Positions 11,961 through 23,161 of a stretch of DNA of 64,000 nucleotides are shown piece after piece; the stretch's first letter is position 1, and every line of letters starts with the position of its first letter. Location of the stretch: assembly GCF_914767665.1 (NCBI RefSeq), contig NC_059501.1, forward strand, positions 74,312,798 to 74,376,797. The letters are read 5' to 3'. Source of the DNA: Harmonia axyridis (taxonomy: Eukaryota; Arthropoda; Insecta; Coleoptera; Coccinellidae). Both the position numbers and the translations under genes were made by a program. The notes beneath the pieces are model-generated. The model was given only the letters and a program-made list of their open reading frames with translations, did no database searches and had not been told where the DNA came from.

Positions 11961-12439
11961 TTAGTCGGTGAACCTAATTTCTTTTTGAACTGACCAGCCA
12001 CGTGGTGGTATCCCCTCTGTATCCGTTCAATTAATCATTCACATGAAATTTTAGTCATATATTTTCCAACTATTCGTTGAAAGGATGAAAAACATTCTGC
12101 GGCTTGACGGAGAGTTCTACTACATTCCAAACAATAGAGATCCAATTCAATTTTATTGTTTTCTTTCAATTGATGCATTCTTTTTGATTAATGGGTATTA
12201 TGAACCAAAACCAAAATAATTTCGTCATTTTCAAATAATTGAAAACAAAGAGTTCTGTGGGAAAGGTCAGAATTTCATATGAATGATTAATAGAACGGAT
12301 ACATTAAGGTCATTCAGACGGAAAATTTAAAATCAATTACTGAGCCATCTGTGACAATTCGTGAAAAATTATTAGTACTAAACTTTTGTTTTTTTACTTT
12401 TGAAATTCTAAAGCTGACCTCAATCCTCCCACAAGAGCT
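11961..12439. other. Non-coding stretch
   Basis: Low-complexity AT-rich sequence, stops in all frames. The palindromic motif CCACGTGGTGGT near 11999 recurs near 20850 and 55080. Nothing else was recognised. Confidence 0.35.
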
Positions 12440-12912
12440 ATTGGTGGATTTATGCACCATTCCTAAGAACTAAGGACTAAGAACTACGAACTAAGAACTA
12501 AGCTAAGAATTCAGTGGTGTTTTGTTTATGCACTCTCTTGTTAGTTCTTAGTTAAGGAATGCGCACGTGCTCGAACTACTTTCTATTTGTTCTATACTTT
12601 GATGTTTGACATTGATATTGATTGTGAAAAAATTTAATTTAATTTTTTCAGATACACACGAATAACTGAACATAAAATGATAGAAACTGGTACTCGTTAA
12701 TATTGAAATTCTATGCGGTGCACGCGCACTTCTATATTTTACCTGAGCCCTTAGTTCTTAATTAAAAGTTGGTCAATTTTCTAGTACTAGTGTTAGTTCT
12801 TAGCTATTAGGTAAAGTGCATAAACGCCCTCATTGATTTCTTAGCGTTCAATTCTTAGTTCTAAGTTCTTAGGTTTAGTCTTAGTTCTTAGGAATAGTGC
12901 ATAAACCCACCA
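12440..12912. mobile_element. MITE with terminal inverted repeats rich in TTAGTTCTTAG motifs
   Basis: The left end (TGGTGGATTTATGCAC, then ATTCCTAAGAACTAAG) is matched in inverted orientation by the right end (CTTAGTTCTTAGGAAT, then GTGCATAAACCCACCA), with one or two mismatches over about 35 bp. Internal copies of AAGAACTAAG and CTTAGTTCTTAG occur in both orientations, so the arms are themselves subrepeated. No coding potential was seen. The target-site duplication is not clear. Confidence 0.7.
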
Positions 12913-13046
12913 TAAGTGAATGAAAGAGATTTCACCATAAGTAGACTTTCCTCTCAAAACCATCAATTTTGTATTCGAAACATTTTTGCGTCAGATGTTT
13001 CCTTTTCGAAATGTTTGACTGATTCACCCTAAAAAATCACCTGGTA

Positions 13047-13710
13047 TGTACAGGGTGGGCAAATAAGCGAGGTAAGCGGCTATATCTCAGGATCCATTCA
13101 TCGTAGAGACTTGCGGTAAAAAATTTTACCACTAAAGTGAACAAGAGAACACACTGGAAATTGTTTTGAAGTTCATACCTCTACCGCAAGGGGGCGTAAT
13201 AGCTACCGTCGAGTAGAAAAATGAATTTTACTCGAAATGTTTCATATGAAGTTGAAGAAAAAATATCATCACAGTAATCTTTGGAAAATTCTCTATCTTT
13301 TTAAATTGTCACTTTCGATTTTACGAAATCAAATAAGGGTAGGTGAAAGGAAGAAATCTGACTGTTGAAACGCCTGTAACTTCAGTTTGGCTCAACATTT
13401 TTGAGCAAATTAGATCTTGTCTGAAAAATAATATCTTGTTGATTGAGGACAAAATATACTCATGATGAATTTGTTTTTGCTGCTTTCGATAGGGGGCGCT
13501 AAGTCAGAAGTTTATTGTTTTGTTCATTTTACTCCGAAATTTCAAATGTAATGATAGGATTTTCTTAACGGAAACAGAAATTCCATCAAATTTGCATAAA
13601 AAACCTGAAGGTCGCAAAGCGATAATTTCAGGCGTTCTGAAGTTATGGCTGAAAGAAGATATTCTTCAACTGATGCACCGCGAAAAACCGAATTGTGTAA
13701 TATAAAAGGA
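13047..13710. mobile_element. Probable non-autonomous element starting TACAGGGTGGGCAAATAAG
   Basis: The segment opens with TACAGGGTGGGCAAATAAGC, the same CAGGGTG-type terminus as the MITEs at 15124 and 17410. A matching right terminus was not found within the next kilobase, so the 3' boundary is arbitrary. A short frame near 13520-13705 has no recognised product. Confidence 0.35.
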
Positions 13711-14549
13711 AAAAATATATAAACAATATAGGTGAATTCGTAGTATTTTACTTAGGTATTCATCAACATGAAGAATGAATGATCATTCTCATATAATTTT
13801 ATGTCATAATCGTCAATAGTGATCAGAATAGTTTATCTCAGTCTGAGAAGAAAATGAAAACAATTTTGGTTTGAAAATGTAATCTATCAAATCATCGAAA
13901 AATATCTCTGTAGAATACCTAATAGATAGGTACATTTTTACTTTATTCGTATCAATATCTCAAAGCATAATAATAGATTCAATTTGTGAAATATCCTTTA
14001 ATTATATGTTACCAATGTCCCTATAATAAATCCTTAAAATAAATCAAACCAACTGGTTTGATATTCATTTCATTCGTTCACAATAGTGTGCATTATTTGA
14101 AATAGGAGTCTAATTTTTTTGTATCCAGGGTATATTTGAGCATTATTACTTCAAAATTTGTATGTAATAACTGATTGTCTTCCTGAAGAACAAATTCCAT
14201 CGTTTCAATTTGTGGACATTGAAACCTACATGTAATTTTCAAGGTCAAACGACAATTAAACAACAGGTCATAACAACATTACCTATCTCGTATCATGAAG
14301 TTATTTCGAATTGAAGTAAACACCATTGATTTGTTTCAATTCAAACGATAATAAATTAGAAGTGCTATATTTGTCGCGATATAATTTCACCAAGTACGTA
14401 CTCTATCAATATCTACTTCGATAAGCTTGATTTCACTGAATACGGATCTGAACGCGAATTTTACATGAAGAAGCGTCATGTACAAATTTCATTTCGTTCA
14501 GTCGTAAAGTACCTATCATTCGATGCGGTGATAGAAAATCAAAGACAAA
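13711..14549. other. Upstream region of the MGST1-like gene
   Basis: AT-rich non-coding DNA. No core promoter element can be assigned with confidence. The transcription start of the downstream gene is unknown. Confidence 0.3.
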
Positions 14550-17500
14550 ATGAATGACTCGCTAAAAACTTTGATCAATGACCCTCTTTACAGGAGTTAT
14601 TTCTATTATTGCTCGATATTAGTGCTCAAAATGTTGATGATGTCTGCACTGACTGGAATAAAAAGAATGATTTTCAGAGTAAGTCGCTAAGAAATTTCCA
14701 ATTATTTGTATGTTGGTAATCCGCAATTTGAAAGTCATTTCTAGCGGCTTTTTCCACGATTAAGAGTACCTACCTACCTTCATACAATTTTATAAAACGT
14801 TTGTCATTAAAAGTGATTCCTAAATCTAAATGAATAAATGAGTAAAGATACAAAAATTTCAATACACCCACAAAAATGTCATAAGTAATAATTTCCATAA
14901 ACAATTCTTTCATTAATTTTATTCAAATGTAACCAAATGTTGTGTGAAAGTCAACTTGAATGTTACAGAGAATGATAAGAATGACTTAGAATTTGCGGTT
15001 TCAACTTCAGCGTCATGAATTTCAAGATCTGAGATAAATTCATAAATTTAGGTATCTTTTAGATTTCAAAGGCATTTGAAGGCCTTTCGATACATTTAGG
15101 TTTTTAGGTAGAGAATTATTATACAGGGTGAGTAAATAGTGCTCGATAGGTTAATAACTCTTGTGAATGTTGGGCTAGTAGAATGATTCAAATTTTGACG
15201 GAATCGACAGCACTCAGAGCATAAGCTTAAATTATTTTTGACTCTACAGGTTGGTCCAAAAGTGGTGAAACATGATACAACCCTGTTTTTCCGAAATACC
15301 CCACTTTTTCGGATTTTGAAAAATTTCATGGTGATAATGGTTTAAACTAAATATCATATCTTGCAAACCCTTCGTACGATATACTTTATTGAATTCCCGA
15401 AAAATTTTTAAGTCTTCTCCAAATCTATGGATCACTCTACAGGTGGTCCGAAATACTGGAAATTTTAGAAAATGACCTTTAAAATTGTCAATAAATAGTC
15501 CATTTTCTCAAATAGCATGCCCTAACTTTCATATCGGATAACCTAGTGAGTGATCTTTCTGTCTAGAGATGTGCCTAAAAATAAGATTGCTCAACTCTAC
15601 TAGCGCAAAAATCTCAAGAGTTCGACCGATCGAGCACTATTTACTCACCCTGTATATTCAATAATTATATTATATTATTTTATATTATAAGCAATACTGA
15701 CAAATAATTCTCAAAAATTGCTTGTATATTCCAATTTACGATCACGATAAAAATATGAAGTTTGGCTCATTATTTTCAATGATAAATCTTTGGGCTCGTT
15801 CTTTGAAAAAAATCAATCCTCCTGAAATGTTCACATTTAATGTTCTGGAATGTTGAGAGAACAGACATCAATAAACAATTCCGATCTAGAGCTTTTCTGG
15901 GAAACTAGTTCTATTTTCATTGAATTCGTTAAAAAATATGTTGTATCACACCGATTCTGGTAGTTCAAGAACTCTATCCACGAACCGAATCGAAGAGAAA
16001 AGAATCAAAAAAACAAAATTTGAAAAATTAGTTTCGCATACATATGAGTTGAATATTTTATGTCATTTTGACATAAAATTACAATTGAAAACATGTACTA
16101 TGACGATAATACTAAAATACAATATTCTCACCGCAATGTTTTAGCTCTTATAGTTTCGGATGACCACTAATTCAAATCCCGCTGTTAAATAGTTATTGAA
16201 GCTTTTTCTGTTGATATTCTCATATTTTTACTCCATAAGTCGAGATATTATGTATTTTAAAAAAAAATTTCCTTTGGAAGCGTGTCAAACAAAATAAATG
16301 TAGCAGTATAAGTTGAGAAATTGAAAGAAAAAAGTTTTCATGTAAGGTAATCACATTTTATTCGAGTTCTTTGAAAAAACAAGTTTGAAATCATAGTAGG
16401 CATAATTGATATTCTGAATTGACATCTTATTATATTTAGCATGATTTCAATTCAAGGTAATCACTTTCGGAGTGTTTTTCCATGCAAAATAGTTTTTATT
16501 GGCGAATATTTTTTGCATGAAAATGATTATCTGTGAGTAGGTACCTAATATTTCAATCGGAATCGCATCGAATATTTCATTCAGAATAATTTTAAATTTA
16601 AATTTTTAAATTGAATTCATATTTTAAAATCCCGATGAATTTCTTGTATTAGTCCGACGTTAACTGATCACTCAATAATTCCCAGGTCTAACACCTCCAG
16701 TGCAATACCTCTTTTTTTTCGTTAGTACCAAGCTTCAAGAGAAGCGTGTCAAAATTTTGATGATTATGTAACGTTTTGTTGTTGTTCAAAAAAATGTTTA
16801 AACACGAATTTCGTGTATTAAAATACCCATCAGGATCGAAATAGTTCACTAGTTCTCAAGCGTTTCATTCTGATGGAATTTGATATTTTGGTTGGGACGT
16901 TAGATCTTCCATTAGAATGTATGATTTTATGAATTTATCGTGTTTTGCACATGCGTATTCTGTAAAATATATATTATCTCTCAGCAAGATATTATTTTCA
17001 ATGATTTTTGCAGATATTCATCAATCCTGAGGACTCAGCCGTATTCAAAGCTAAAATTACAACAAATGAAAGAGTGGAAAGAGTTAGGAGGTAAATGTAT
17101 ATTTAATATTTATCTAATTATATTATTATTTTGAGATGTTATAGCTTGGTTATAAAATATAAATTTCGATACTAAACAATTTCCATGTTGACTTATTTGA
17201 GGCATAATATTTTAACACAATGCTACACAAATTCACATAGATACTATACAATTGTAGATCTTTCTAAAATCGTACTGATATTCAAAATTCCATTTTTGAA
17301 TCTTTATTAGTAGAGCTTCAAGCTATACAGGGTGAGTTATAAGCTCACCGACAAACATTGCCATACGAAATGTCATGTAATTTCAACAAAAAAACATTAT
17401 GGAAATATACAGGGTGTCCCGGGAGTACATACCCATATCAAGCAAAGTAGGACTAGGGGAGTAGGTACGGATATAAAAAAATCATTTCTGCCTTTCCTCA

Positions 17501-18300
17501 GAAAGCTACAAGGTGAGTTTTCATATTCATGAAAATAATGAAGTCATCATCAGAACAAAATTCATCGACGGAATTCATTGAAACATGTTGAGAGATATTG
17601 AAATAATCAATATCTCTCTGACTCGACCTCGGCATGAGTCAATAACATCCCAAGTTTCAATAAATTCCGCCGATAAGTTTGGTTCTGATGATGGTTTCAT
17701 TTCATGAATATGAAAACTCACCTTGTAGCTTTCTGAGGAAGGGCAGAAATTAATTTTTTGTAGTAGTTTTTTGTACTTCCTAGTCTACCTCTGATAAAAT
17801 TATATACAATTACTCCCGGGACACGCTGTATGTTCGTTTCCAATTATTCAAAGAAATAAATGGCTTCAAAAATTTCAATCATGTCTATCGATATGATTTA
17901 TTAATAAGAAATAAGTATGCTTAGAAACAAGCGTAAATACACTCGTTCATCAAAATGAAGTATGAAATGAATAACAACTTGACAAGACTACTAATTATTA
18001 TTCTCGTCGAGTTGAAATCAAATTAATTTAAAATACCTAATTTATTTCATTTTCAGGGCCCATTTGAATGATTTGGAAAACATTCCATTGTTTTTCGTAG
18101 CAGCATTTATCTTCTGTCTGACAGGACCCAGTTTAGCATGGGCTACACTGCTATTTAAGACGTTCACCTATACCAGAATTGTACACACTTTAGTTTATGC
18201 CGTCTACCCAGTTGTTCAGCCTACTAGGATGATAGTTTGGACTATAGGTTACCTCATAATTGGTTATATGGCTTCAAGTAGTGTTTTGTATTTCATGTGA
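14550..18300 (+). CDS. Mgst1: Microsomal glutathione S-transferase 1-like (MAPEG family)
   Basis: CDS exons: 14550-14678, 17014-17090, 18057-18300; phases agree and give 149 aa against about 155 in vertebrate MGST1. MAPEG enzymes are homotrimeric membrane proteins of the ER and mitochondrial outer membrane that conjugate glutathione to hydrophobic electrophiles and reduce lipid hydroperoxides. Exon 1 carries a hydrophobic helix (SILVLKMLMMSALTG). Exon 2 gives IFINPED and ERVERVRR, which with exon 3 reads ERVERVRRAHLNDLENIP, the most diagnostic MAPEG signature (R/N/D/E residues that contact glutathione). Exon 3 adds three further membrane helices. Oddities: the loop after NPED is about 10 residues shorter than in mammals. 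The position of the regulatory cysteine of rat MGST1 (Cys49) is serine here, so activation by thiol modification is not expected (inference). AATAAA at 18588-18593 is the likely poly(A) signal. Both introns contain MITEs. Confidence 0.93.
15124..15652. mobile_element. TA-flanked MITE in intron 1 of the MGST1-like gene
   Basis: Perfect inverted termini CAGGGTGAGTAAATAGTGCT and their continuation GCTCGAT, 24 bp in all, mark 15124 and 15652. TA dinucleotides flank both sides (15122-15123 and 15653-15654), which is the Tc1/mariner target duplication. No transposase frame is present. The perfect arms suggest a fairly recent insertion. Confidence 0.88.
17410..17828. mobile_element. TA-flanked MITE with nested inverted repeats in intron 2 of the MGST1-like gene
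   Basis: Termini CAGGGTGTCCCGGGAGTA and TACTCCCGGGACACGCTG are inverted with one mismatch, and TA flanks both ends (17408-17409, 17829-17830). A second, inner inverted pair of about 50 bp matches 17488-17540 to 17697-17750 (for example GAAAGCTACAAGGTGAG and CTCACCTTGTAGCTTTC). The transcript of this intron could therefore fold into a long hairpin. A separate TACAGGGTGAGTTATAAG end starts at 17328, just outside. Confidence 0.85.
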
Positions 18301-18593
18301 TAGAATAGATGAGATTTTTTTATAAAATATACGGTTTGAAGAGGATATTGCAGATTTTTTAGCCTTAATACAAGGGTAATTTTTCCAGATCTATGAGACA
18401 TAGGTATTTGTTATTCGAATTCCGATATATCGTTTTGAAGTAGCTGTTTGCTATTTACAGATTGATACCAGGGAGGACCAGCTTCCAAAATCTAAGAGGA
18501 AAAATATTGTGATCATATTACATCATCCAGAACAAGGTGTTGAATCTCAGAAAACCCTAAAATTGAACTGTTTCAACCATTACTGTTAATAAA

Positions 18594-21459
18594 GAATGGC
18601 GGTAGGCGACAATTTGCAGTTATAATTATTTTAACACTTCATTGAGAATAATAATTAATAAATTAAATAACTCAAATACGGTCGCCGTTCTGATATATTT
18701 CAATCTGAATAATTTTCTTTTTTCCTCTCATTTCCTTGGCGACCGGTAATTTGATTCAATAATCTAGAATAACTGAAACATTTCCAACAATAACTATTTG
18801 GTAGTTGATCGTGATTATACCAAATTTTATACTTTCTATGTTTTGACTAGGTACCAATAAAATTGGATGTTAACAAGACTGCATTGTGTCTCCGCGAAGT
18901 TTCGAACTAATTTCAGTAATTTCAAGTTCGACTGAAGATTTTCTAGGGTCTAGGGATCGTTCTAGGGTCTATAAGTTACATCTGCCGACTAAATGCTTCA
19001 GCACGCAACAAAGCATCTCAAAAATTATAAATCAAATATAAGGAAAACATCAAAAAACACAGTTGAAAAAATCGCATATCTAAAAAGCCAATCCACAGGA
19101 AATCAACAAATATGAACTGTACTCGGTTTGACTTCAATAAATAAACACTCGAATCTTATACCCTGAGTATATCAAGTTTTTCAATGTTTAAATTAGTTAG
19201 ATTGATTGAGAGGAAACACCACCACATGGTTGCTCACCAATTTTTCTGAAGTTTTGACATAATTTCCATAAACAATAATCTACATAGAAGGAAGTAATTA
19301 TTTTCAATTTGCAAATGACAAACAAATTGGTAACTTATCGTTTTTCGCGAAAAAAATGATGATATTGTAGTAAATCGGAAATTTGGAAATTATTGAAACT
19401 ACTGAAATTATTGGGATTATTATTATTCAGAAAGAATATACGTTAAAATTCAAAAGAGCGATCGTGACTTGTGTAAACTGATCTTATCTTAGAATAAGGA
19501 TGTTTTATTTTTCAATCAATGCTTTTCTTAGTTATCGTCTCACTGGGTTGGTAAAATCGATATATTTTTTACGGATAAAAAAAATAATTTAGATATGGGA
19601 AAATCTTGACTTATCTCAGATGACACAGCAAAAAGTTCGTTAGGCAAAGTCGAGGTATGTTTCTTGCTGTGATCGACAGAAAAAAAATTTAGTTTGAAGT
19701 AGGGGAAGAGTCTCTTATTGAAGAAGGATAAAAAATTTTCTAACCAATGATCTAATTGGCATGGTAACTTGGGCAATTGTTGGGGCGGTCTTAGATAAGT
19801 ATGATGTTACGATTTTTGTGGAGGTCGAAGGAAGAAGTCAGTATCGCTTAGGGTCTCTTATTGAGAAGGGTTGAGAATTAGAACGTCGGTCGCGAAACCG
19901 GACTTAGATCAAAACAATTTCTTTTGAAGATCAGAGTAATTTTTAACAAGGTTGAATCAAAAATAAAGGCAATTTAATAGATGATAGAGAGTTGAAGGAA
20001 TTTTAAGTTTTTAAGGAAGGAGAAATTGTTTTAACTCTAAGAACGGTTGAATTAGGTCAGAAATAGTAAAACAGGGATTTTTTTTTGGGACAAAGTTTAG
20101 AAATTGTATTGGTATAAATTAGATTAGATCGGAGTGAGCGAATCGGGAGTGAAGTTATTAAAAAAGGAATTACACGTTTGAAGAAATTAAAACTAGGTTT
20201 AGGCACGGCCTAAAATACTCACCCTCATCGCGGGATAAGGGCAAGTCTTTTGGCTATTCAATTTTTATTTTTAGTTGTTGATTTTTGAATACCTTTCGAT
20301 GAAAATAAGTTCAGTTGAGTAGTCCCGATTCTCCCAAGTTCGAAGTTGGTTAATTTGTTTCTTTTGTTGGAATAATAGATTATTTGAGATAATTTATTTT
20401 ATCATAAAGTTTTGGCCGTTGAGTCAAAAATATAGAAATTTCGTGGATACTGTAATTTTGGATATATTTTTTTTTCTTTATTATATTTAAGTTTAAAATT
20501 TCAATCGACTTTCATTGACCCAGAAAATTAATCCTGTCCCTAGAGAAAGAAAGTCAACTTAAAAGACCTGTCCATTGAAGCGACGGGCCGGACTCACAAA
20601 TAACATCTTAGTGAAACTTACATAATTATTAATTCTCCAAGACCTCTGAAAAGCCGCTCTTTCAGGGGTTAAAAGAACATCTCAACCGGAGATAAGCGAA
20701 CGTTGGTCAACATTCTTTGACCAACCCGTTCATGACAATATGACTGATATGTTTTTTAAATATTCTAGAAGAAAAACTACCAAAAATCATCACAACTTGT
20801 CAGAGCGCCAGAGAGGAAATAAATGAGTTTGACTGATACGCGAAAAACCACGTGGTGGTTATCTCTCTTGAGTATATTCGATAGAAAATATTATTTTTGG
20901 TTTTTCCAAACGTTTTCATTTTGCCAATGAAAATTATGTATCAAAATAAAAAGTTCGAGACGAAATTCAGACCCCAGCAGGGAAAGAAATTTTCTAGTTA
21001 CGAAAGACCATAATCACAAAGCCTATATAGAATAGGTACTACCGGTCTCCTAACCAGAACAACCTCTTAGCACCTAAGAGGTTTCACAGAGACCTAGGAG
21101 AGTTGGGATGGAAAACATTGAACACAATTATTTTAACAAAAAGTGATAAGCTTTATGAAATGATGCATGGGACTTGAATTCCAAAACTATTGAGTTATTA
21201 ACAAAATTATCTAATAAAAATCCATAAACTAGATTTCGAGTTATTCATCTTCAGAATCGTTTGTGAGGAATTATGTTCATATTAATTTTTTGTCATTATC
21301 AATATTATAGAGGATTGAATTCCCTACAACTTCTGATTGACAATTTTTTCCATACGTTTTATCGTTTTCCAGATAGAGGACGAAGAGCGTGGGGTTACAA
21401 CATTTGAGGTCAACTGGTAGTCCCGGTTAAAAAGGCGCTCGAAAATCCAAATAAAGTCC
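18594..21459. other. Long intergenic stretch without recognisable gene
   Basis: No frame longer than about 80 codons and no family match by eye. The part 19540-20760 is less AT-biased, with a weak internal duplication (GTCTCTTATTGAAGAAGG near 19711 and GTCTCTTATTGAGAAGGG near 19854), and could be an old retroelement remnant. That is only a guess. CCACGTGGTGGT at about 20850 recurs at 11999 and 55080. Confidence 0.35.
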
Positions 21460-21461
21460 AT

Positions 21462-21690
21462 TCTTCTTCTTCAGCCCTCTTTCATCCTGTGTCGGGCATA
21501 GTCCTCTTCCAGTTTTTCCATGCTTCTTTGTCTTTTGCTATTCTCATCCATTGCTTGCCGGCTACATCGACTATGTCGTCGGACATCTTTTTCTCGGTCT
21601 TCCTATGCTTCTTTTTGTCTCTCGAGGTCTCCAAAAAGTCACTTTGTGTGACCATCTCTCCACACTCTCCCTTGTTGATGTTGTTCATTA
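21462..21690 (-). mobile_element. RTE-like LINE, 3' terminal fragment
   Basis: On the minus strand a frame reads RKTEKKMSDDIVDVAGKQWM, then a block ending EAWKNWKRTMPDTG, and stops close to a GAAGAAGAAG tail. This is the usual C-terminal pattern of RTE-type LINEs (R…W.DDI…AG..W...A..R..W..LEEAY). Only about 50 codons remain. It is a second, independent fragment of the type seen at 2365-2465. Confidence 0.5.
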
Positions 21691-23161
21691 ATTATTGATA
21701 AATCCATAATTAATTAATAGCGAAAAGTCCACAGGAAAGGAGATATTTGAAAAAAATATTGCGAAAAATCGATTTTTGTAACCTTTGACCTCAGTTTTCA
21801 ATTGGCGCGGACACCCTACCATATGTAGGTTTTGAAACATATTTCAGGATTTCAAATTTATACGAGTTCATAGCTGGGTATATCAAATTCCGAGATTAGT
21901 ATCTAATTTGTGCTAAGATGACTGGACTACAATTTAGTTATTGGTGAGATATTGCCTGAAATGTGCAGGCAAGTCATCGAAAATTACCTCAAAAGGATCA
22001 AGTCCTGTAAGAGATCACGCGTAAGACATTTGAATGATGTTGTATTCCACACAATATCACATAATGGCAAAGTCCAGGCATTATATTGAAATGAAAATGT
22101 TATCTATATTCTGAATGAAAGTGATTTATTTACGTTTACTTTCGAAATTACAAAATGGATAATCCTTTACGATCCATCTAAAATTTACCAAGATCACTTA
22201 GGTCGTTATTTTACATTCCTACATTTTAATACAAATCTATTCTGTTGTTACAGAAATATTGAGTAGTTGTTTTAGGTATTCTACTTGAATTTTCTATGGT
22301 TCTGACTGATTGAAATTTGAATGATCAACATGAAATTTCGAATGAGGTTTAAAACTGTTATTCTACATCTAAATGCAGCATTTCATCTTCAGCAAATCAT
22401 TAGTTTCGAAATTTTTAGGAAAACAAAATTTTGAACTATGTGGACTTCGTCTCAACTGCGGCTTTCCATATTCGATCCTACTCTGAAAATATCAAGTTTC
22501 TAAGTCTTTCCTTTCGAGAGTCATCATGTTTACGGACGGACTACCGATCGGACGGACGGGCTTCGTTATCTGTGAGCCAAACTTAAACTTTTGAGATCAA
22601 TCTCGTCTCAAGATTATAAAAATACAGACTTCGTGACGAAATGATATAGCAATCTGTTCAGGGAACACGTTCTCCGTTCTTCGACAAAGGAAAATTTCTG
22701 TGTAAATATACGGAATTTTTCCTGGAAGTATTACGTACGGAATAAAGAAAATACGTCTCTTTGTATATATAACCCTAAATTTTATAAACAATATTGCAAT
22801 AAACAAACCGGATAAACGTTCTTATTCATACAAATTTAAAAGCAATAGTTCATTCGAAAAGTTGTATAAACATGTGGAATATCAAATTTTTTGATCGGCC
22901 AAGAAACAGAAAGTCCATACTTCATACAATCTCCCCAATCTCTATTTTAATATTTAAGATATACCGTTAGGACATCCAAAATAAATATTTGCAGTGGCTT
23001 CCTATTATCTGCATTAAACGTTCATTATTTCAAGACCTGACCTTTCGAACTTTTACCATCTCCATATTGAAACTAATCGATAGTGATCAATTGAAATATG
23101 TATGTGTAATAATAGGTCCGTCCATTAGTTGATCTTCTACAGTGCGAAGTGAAATCAAAAA
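21691..23161. other. Intergenic region upstream of the LRR gene
   Basis: AT-rich non-coding DNA. A CG-rich phrase with GGACGGAC repeats near 22535-22565 belongs to the dispersed-repeat vocabulary of the window. A sequence resembling an insect initiator (CTACAGTGCGAAG near 23138) lies about 20 bp before the LRR gene start codon. Assigning the promoter there is speculative. Confidence 0.3.

Noticed and set aside
20560..20720. Possible tRNA or LTR primer-binding region in a less AT-rich stretch
   Set aside because: No cloverleaf could be drawn and no paired LTRs were found nearby.
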